A stretch of 64,000 nt of DNA from Myxococcota bacterium. GTDB lineage: Bacteria; Myxococcota_A; UBA796; UBA9615; JAKLKC01. A program made the translations under genes and the position numbers. Location of the stretch: assembly GCA_023150875.1 (NCBI GenBank), contig JAKLKC010000018.1, positions 1 to 64,000 of the forward strand. Direction: 5' to 3'. Shown piece after piece: positions 59,569 to 64,000 of this stretch. Positions within the stretch are counted from its first letter, which is position 1. Each line of letters opens with the position of its first letter. A model generated the notes under the pieces. The model was not told the origin of the DNA. It ran no database searches and saw only the letters and a list, made by a program, of their open reading frames with translations.

Positions 59569-61605
59569 TCAAGGCGGAGGGCCGCCCACCCGCTCCGCCA
59601 CCGGCGCCCCCTCCAGCACCGCCACCAGGTCCGCCGCCAGGTCCGCCACGCCGAGGTGGCTCCACCATGCCACGTAGCGCCGGATCTGGCGCCGGGTGGA
59701 CCGCGCCGGGAAGCCGTCCGGCCCCGAGTGGGCCAGGAGCGCCCGGGCGTGCTTCCGCGCCCGGTCGGCCGCCCCCAGGGCGTCGGTGTCTCCCCACTCC
59801 TCCAACCCGCGCCGGGCCGCCAAGGCCTCCAGCAGGTGGAGCTCCGTCAGGGTCCCCTCCGCCCACTCGGCCTGGGAGGCCGATCCCCCGAGGTCCCGGC
59901 CCGCCGCCTCCCGGGCGGCCCGCCACCGCTCTCGGGGGACGGTCCCGTCCAGGACCGCGTCCAGGCAGAGACACTGGGTGATCTGCCACCACGCCGCCCC
60001 GGCCGCCTGGCGATACCAGCCCCGGGCCCGGACCAGGGCGCGCCGCTCCTCGCCCCCGGGGCGGCGGGGCTCCTCGCCCGGCGCCCCGCGGAGGCGGCCC
60101 GCCGCGAACACCCCCTCGGCGACCCGCTTGGACGCGCTCCCGAGGCACCCCAGCGCTTCGGCCCGCATCGCCTTCCACATCTCGGTGCGGCTCTTCTCCC
60201 ACGGGCGGTAGTGGTCCGCGTCCGAGGGGAGGCTCCGCTCCGCCCGCCGGGCGCACTCCTTCTCCACCCCTTCAAGGCGCTCGATCTCCGCCCGGAGCCG
60301 CGCGAAATGACGTTCCAATTCCAATGCCGCGGCCAGGGCCTCGGGCGAACCCGGGGCGAAGCCGCCGGCGGCGAGGGCGTCGATCCAATCGGAGGCCGTG
60401 TTGGAAGCCCGGTCCGCCTGCCGCAGCCGGCAGCCCACGAGCTGCTCGTCCAGGTCCTCGGGCAGCGCCGCGTAGGCCGCGAGGGAGGCCCAGTCGGCGG
60501 AGTCGGGGCCGAGGGCCCCCTGGAGGGTCACCCGGGCCCCGTGGATGGTCCGGCACACGTCCTCGCCCCGCAGCAGGCCGGGGTAGAGGGTCTGGGTCAG
60601 GACCACCGAGCCCCGCCAGGTCAGGGGGAACTGGGACGCCAGCACCAGGGGGATCCCCTCGTGGTGCAGGTCGTGGGCGACGCTGGCCCCCGGGGCGACC
60701 ACGGAGCCGACGTTGGCGCTGTCGCAGGTGGCCAGCGTGACCACCGTGGGGCCCAGCACCTGGCCGTCCTCGGCGCGCCGGAAGGAGCGGAGGGCCCGGG
60801 CCAGGCGGGCGCCGTCCACGACGTCGAGGGGGGGCGCCCCCGCCTCGCCGTGCAGGGCGATCCCGAACTTCCGCTGGCCCAGCACCTCGCGGGGGGCTCC
60901 GTGGGCCAGGACGTGGACGTGGGTGAAGTGGGCCGCCCCGCAGGCCTCCCGCACCTGGCCCCAGGTCGCCCGGGGGAGCACCGTCAGCAGCGCGTCCCGG
61001 GGGTCCGGCTCCCCGGGCCGGGGGGGACCGATCCAGGGGTCCAACGCCTGGCGCAGCGCCAGCAGGTGGGCCCGAAGCGGGATCCCCGGCACGCCCTCGG
61101 GGGAGGCGGCGACCACCAGCACCCGCGGTCGCTGGGGCCAAGGGTCCTGGGGAGGGCGGGCCCGTCGGGTGGTGCGGGTGAGCACCACCCGGGGGGAGTC
61201 CCGCAGCGCCAGCGGCAGGGGCCCGTCGGCGTAGCCCCGGGGCGGCGCCGCGATCTCGAAGGGGAGCAGGGCCAGCTCCGCCGCCGAGAGGACCAGGCTC
61301 ACGTGGATGGTGCTGGTCCCGGGGCCCTCGGCGATCCGCAGCTCGGCGGCCAGGGAGGGCACGGCCTCCAGCACCTCTCGCACCGTCTGGGCCGCTCGCT
61401 GGCGCAGGGCCTCCCGCTCGGGGCTCGGCTCCTGGGAGGCCAGGGCGCCGAGCTGGGCCAGCAGCTCCCAGTGGTCCACCGGCACCTGGACGGTGGCGCC
61501 GTCGTGGTCGCCGCACAGGGCGAGGTAGCGGTTGACCGGGGAGAGGATCTGGGCGTGGGAGGCGCCGTGTCGCAGGATCTCCAGGGTGACGGTGGCCACG
61601 GCCAT
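59569..61605 (-). CDS. CHAT-domain caspase-like protease
   Basis: 678 residues from ATG 61605, which overlaps the stop of the phosphoesterase gene (TGATG). The N-terminal half is the CHAT fold: pre-strand SAAELALLPFEIAAPPRGYA, the catalytic His in FTHVHVLAHGAPREVLG (H235) and the catalytic Cys in PTVVTLATCDSANVGSVVAP (C294), with SQFPLTWRGSVVLTQTLYPG after. Both catalytic residues are intact. The C-terminal 300 residues are helical, starting LELERHFARLRAEIERLEGV, and include WWQITQCLCLDAVLDGTVPR; no TPR signature is clear. CHAT proteases cut partner proteins in signalling and in defence. The likely partners are the coupled phosphoesterase and the truncated gene upstream; the target is unknown. 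Confidence 0.9.
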   Translation of the reverse strand: MAVATVTLEILRHGASHAQILSPVNRYLALCGDHDGATVQVPVDHWELLAQLGALASQEPSPEREALRQRAAQTVREVLEAVPSLAAELRIAEGPGTSTIHVSLVLSAAELALLPFEIAAPPRGYADGPLPLALRDSPRVVLTRTTRRARPPQDPWPQRPRVLVVAASPEGVPGIPLRAHLLALRQALDPWIGPPRPGEPDPRDALLTVLPRATWGQVREACGAAHFTHVHVLAHGAPREVLGQRKFGIALHGEAGAPPLDVVDGARLARALRSFRRAEDGQVLGPTVVTLATCDSANVGSVVAPGASVAHDLHHEGIPLVLASQFPLTWRGSVVLTQTLYPGLLRGEDVCRTIHGARVTLQGALGPDSADWASLAAYAALPEDLDEQLVGCRLRQADRASNTASDWIDALAAGGFAPGSPEALAAALELERHFARLRAEIERLEGVEKECARRAERSLPSDADHYRPWEKSRTEMWKAMRAEALGCLGSASKRVAEGVFAAGRLRGAPGEEPRRPGGEERRALVRARGWYRQAAGAAWWQITQCLCLDAVLDGTVPRERWRAAREAAGRDLGGSASQAEWAEGTLTELHLLEALAARRGLEEWGDTDALGAADRARKHARALLAHSGPDGFPARSTRRQIRRYVAWWSHLGVADLAADLVAVLEGAPVAERVGGPPP

Positions 61606-63167
61606 CACCCGCGGGCGGGGGCGAGGGTGCCCCCCGGGGAGGGGAGGAGGGAGGCGCCCTCGCCCTGGGGCGCCGCCAGGCACAGCTCCCCCACCACCCG
61701 GCCTCCGGTGGCGCGGATCCGGACGACGGTGGGGCTCCGCATCACCAGGGGCAGGTCGGAGGCGACGCCGAGGCGCACCCGGGCGGCGTCCAGGCGCCGG
61801 AGGGTGGGCGCCCGCAGCCCCTCCCACACGTCGACGAAGGCCGCGGGGTCCTGGAGCATCGCCGGCTTCAGGTGGATCAGGCGGGCCCAGGTGCCGGTGT
61901 TGAAGTAGATCCCCCCCGAGGGCCGGCGCAGCGCCCGCCGCAGGTGGGTGTGGCCGGCGACGACGAAGTCCAGATCGGGGCTCGTGGCGCCGTCCAGGGC
62001 GCGGAAGACCTCGTCCTCGTGGGAGGGATCGAAGCTGCGGTCGTCCGCCAGGCCCAGGAGGGCCCGGCGCACCCTCTCGTGGTCCGGGAGCCCCTGCACC
62101 CGACCCCACAGGGAGCGGCCGATCCCCGCCAGGGCGTCGCCGACCCCCAGCGTATCGTATCCGCCCTCCTCCTCTCCGGCCAGGGCCACGGGGTCCACGC
62201 CCCGCCGCAGCATGTCGTCCACCTCGTCGAGGAGGGCGGAGCCGCCCTCCGGAGCGGGGGAGGATCCCCCGGCCTCGTCGATCCGCCGCGCGGCGCGGGC
62301 CAGGAGGGGGGACTCCTCGCCCCCCGTCCCCTCGAGGCCGGGGTCCGCCCCCAGCACCGCGGGCAGGCGCCGCCGGTCCAGCGCGGCGTGGGCCGCCAGC
62401 CTCCCCACGTCCCCGATCCGGGCGGCCAACCGCCAGTCCAACGCGAACAGGACCGTGAAGACCGCCTCGATCTCCGGCTTCAGCAGGTCCACGAAGGGGT
62501 AGCGGGCCTTCACCGCGTTCATCACGTCGACGACGAGGCGCGTACCGGCGTTGGCGGGCCAGGGGGGAGGTGGGGCGCCGGCGAGGACCGCCGCCGAGGT
62601 CTCGGCCAGGGCCCCCCGGTCCACGATGTTCCAGTCGTCGGCGGTGTTCCCGTGGACGCACAGCACCCGGGAGGGGCCCACCCGGCAGGCGTAGCCCGCC
62701 CCGTCGAGGGCGATCCGCAGCCGCCCGCGGGCCGCCTCGGTGGCGTCGTCGGGGCCGCCGGGGCCGTCGCAGAGGGTCCGGATCAGGCGGTGGCGGACGT
62801 CGGGGAGGGCCAGCTCCACGTCGTGGTTGCCCAGGGCGAGCACCAGGTGGCAGCCGGGGGACCGGGCGAAGGCCGAGAGGGCGTCGAACACGGGGGAGAA
62901 GGCCGGGTCCCGGCGGATGGCGTCGAACTTGGAAAGGGCCCCGGGCACGTCCAGGTACTGCCCGGGCCTCGGCCCCTGGGCCAGGAAGTCTACGATGTCG
63001 CCGTTCAGCACCAGGCCCACCCGCCGCCCCGCCGCGCCGGCCGCGGCGGAGCGGATCACCCGGGCGAGGAGGTCCCCCTGGTCGAAGATCTGGAAGTCCG
63101 GGGAGGGTCCGCCCAGGTGGAGGTCCGACACCACCTGGAGCTCGTCGTAGACGTCGATGTCCTCCAC
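61605..63167 (-). CDS. Calcineurin-like metallophosphoesterase
   Basis: 520 residues from GTG 63167, with GGGAGG 7 nt upstream. Metal-binding motifs are in order: QVVSDLHLGG (D-x-H), VLNGDIVDFL (GD), ALGNHDVELALPD (GNHD), VLCVHGNTADDWN and FVVAGHTHLRRALRRPS (GHxH). This two-metal fold cleaves phosphomonoesters or diesters, including nucleic acids and cyclic nucleotides. Large inserted stretches (about residues 215-330) make it longer than typical members (200-350). Its stop overlaps the CHAT start, and it begins 18 nt after the truncated gene ends, so these three are one operon. Confidence 0.92.
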   Translation of the reverse strand: MEDIDVYDELQVVSDLHLGGPSPDFQIFDQGDLLARVIRSAAAGAAGRRVGLVLNGDIVDFLAQGPRPGQYLDVPGALSKFDAIRRDPAFSPVFDALSAFARSPGCHLVLALGNHDVELALPDVRHRLIRTLCDGPGGPDDATEAARGRLRIALDGAGYACRVGPSRVLCVHGNTADDWNIVDRGALAETSAAVLAGAPPPPWPANAGTRLVVDVMNAVKARYPFVDLLKPEIEAVFTVLFALDWRLAARIGDVGRLAAHAALDRRRLPAVLGADPGLEGTGGEESPLLARAARRIDEAGGSSPAPEGGSALLDEVDDMLRRGVDPVALAGEEEGGYDTLGVGDALAGIGRSLWGRVQGLPDHERVRRALLGLADDRSFDPSHEDEVFRALDGATSPDLDFVVAGHTHLRRALRRPSGGIYFNTGTWARLIHLKPAMLQDPAAFVDVWEGLRAPTLRRLDAARVRLGVASDLPLVMRSPTVVRIRATGGRVVGELCLAAPQGEGASLLPSPGGTLAPARG

Positions 63168-63185
63168 TTTCCAACCTCCCTCGCG

Positions 63186-64000
63186 TCAGTACAGGGCGCG
63201 CACGCGGGTCGAGAGGGTGAGCCTCGCCCGTTCCAGCTCGACGGTGACGGTGCCGTCGGCGATGGGGAGGTCCAGGGTCCCCTCCCCCAGCGACTCGTCG
63301 GCGTCGAACAGGTTCTCGAAGACGTCGTGGGTCGCGTACCAGTCCGCCTCCAGGGCCTTCAGGGCGAGGCGGATGGAGGTCATCTCGTCGAAGACCGGGC
63401 CGTCCACGATGGCCTCGCCGGGGGAGAGGGTCGCCCCCTCCTCCATCGCGTAGACCGGCACCACCCGGTGGGACATGCGGCGGACGTCCACGACGGGGTC
63501 CCGGCCGAAGACCTCCCCCAGCCACGGCCATCGGACCTCGGTCTCCACCACCACCTCGGCGGGAGGCTCGCCGGTCTCCTCCAGGTCGAGGGCGTCGTCC
63601 CTCTCGCGGTCGTCCAGGAGCTCGATGGACTCCAGGACCACCGTGAAGCGGCGGGAGCCCACCAGGGCGGCGGCCCCCGCGGCGTGGGCGCCGTCGGAGT
63701 CGCGGGTGGCGAAGTGGTCGGTCCAGGCGTAGCTCCGGGACGAGGCCAGCAGCTCCCCCGAAGGGGTGGGGAGGCGGGCGTCCGGGGCCATGGCGTGGAA
63801 CCACTGGTCGTCGCTGAACAGGATCCCGTCGTTGGGCCAGGACTCGGGGTTGACCAGGTCCAGGAGGGGCAGGCCGAAGGCGTCCTCGAAGGTGGGGCGA
63901 TCGGCGACGACGTGGTGGACGACCATGCCCCCGAAGGCGGGGTTGTTGCCCTCGGTGCGGACGTGGTCGCAGGCGGCCACGTTGGACTCGTACCAGTCGT
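63186..64000 (-). CDS. 5'-truncated hypothetical protein at the right edge
   Basis: Partial. The frame is open to the last base, so the true start lies outside; the first readable residues (DWYESN) join the stretch from 63,980 on. About 271 residues are seen, acidic overall. Phrases such as GGMVVHHVVADRPTFEDAFG, MSHRVVPVYAMEEGATLSPG and DGTVTVELERARLTLSTRVR suggest a beta-rich fold; I recognise no family. The word DWY occurs both at the broken start (DWYESN) and near the end (LEADWYATHDVFENLF), hinting at an internal duplication. It is first in the operon with the phosphoesterase and CHAT protease. Confidence 0.75.
   Translation of the reverse strand, partial: DWYESNVAACDHVRTEGNNPAFGGMVVHHVVADRPTFEDAFGLPLLDLVNPESWPNDGILFSDDQWFHAMAPDARLPTPSGELLASSRSYAWTDHFATRDSDGAHAAGAAALVGSRRFTVVLESIELLDDRERDDALDLEETGEPPAEVVVETEVRWPWLGEVFGRDPVVDVRRMSHRVVPVYAMEEGATLSPGEAIVDGPVFDEMTSIRLALKALEADWYATHDVFENLFDADESLGEGTLDLPIADGTVTVELERARLTLSTRVRALY

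Noticed and set aside
59569-63804. A 1411-residue frame that would extend the CHAT protein upstream
   Set aside because: The first 730 residues are the shadow of the phosphoesterase gene; ATG 61605 overlaps that gene's stop as expected for coupling.

Overview
The window is a contiguous, very GC-rich (roughly 70% or more by eye), densely packed bacterial chromosome segment with about 51 protein genes. I found no rRNA, tRNA, CRISPR array or complete insertion sequence, and no gene-free stretch reaches 300 bases. Several traits point to a deltaproteobacterial or myxobacterial-type Gram-negative organism. These are lipoproteins with Asp-rich stalks, Cys/Asp metal-binding (MopE-like) repeats, FG-GAP and ASPIC/UnbV proteins, a C-terminal Cys/TM/Arg sorting tail resembling MYXO-CTERM, an OmpA protein with thrombospondin-3 repeats, and a LexA gene with a myxobacterial-looking SOS box. 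This placement is inference from protein families; no marker gene is present.

Region by region. 0.1-3.6 kb: an ECF sigma factor, an anti-sigma-like protein and a caspase-like lipoprotein in one overlapping operon. 3.7-8.3 kb: a PilZ protein, a CBS pair, a GNAT enzyme and an M1 aminopeptidase fused to HEAT repeats. 8.4-10.8 kb: molybdenum-cofactor genes moeA and a mobB-mobA fusion. 10.9-26.8 kb: cell-surface proteins (lamin-tail, MopE-repeat, ASPIC and FG-GAP proteins), an R3H/AAA ATPase, an ABC exporter pair, an outer-membrane barrel and a large membrane protein. 26.8-28.7 kb: kup. 28.9-35.8 kb: a type I restriction-modification system (hsdM, hsdS, an internally deleted AlbA/Schlafen-type gene, hsdR), with visibly lower GC inside hsdS. 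36.0-40.6 kb: a heparinase-like enzyme, a GT4 glycosyltransferase and a phosphodiesterase, looking like polysaccharide metabolism.

40.7-46.8 kb: a secreted barrel-like protein with two in-frame UGA codons, lexA, a phosphotransferase, a DEDDh exonuclease, a lipoprotein, a conserved protein with a RelA/SpoT-like stretch and a DJ-1/PfpI protein. 46.9-52.4 kb: PEP carboxykinase, two paralogous Cys-rich lipoproteins, the OmpA/TSP3 protein and an alkaline-phosphatase-fold enzyme. 52.4-55.3 kb: a two-component system and a four-helix membrane protein, bordered by a 61-bp tandem duplication. 55.4-58.3 kb: galE, a glycerophosphodiesterase and thiD. 58.4-64 kb: a GTPase, a CHAT-domain protease, a calcineurin-like phosphoesterase and a gene cut by the right edge, all on the minus strand.

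The strongest novelty candidate is at 40,652-41,752. A signal peptide is followed directly by UGA-Gly-Leu-UGA in frame with the rest of the protein. About 17 nt after the second UGA there is a perfect 7-bp hairpin with a GGUC loop. Both features fit a bacterial selenoprotein with a Sec-x-x-Sec motif and SECIS element. The second candidate is the CHAT protease / phosphoesterase / GTPase cluster at the right end.
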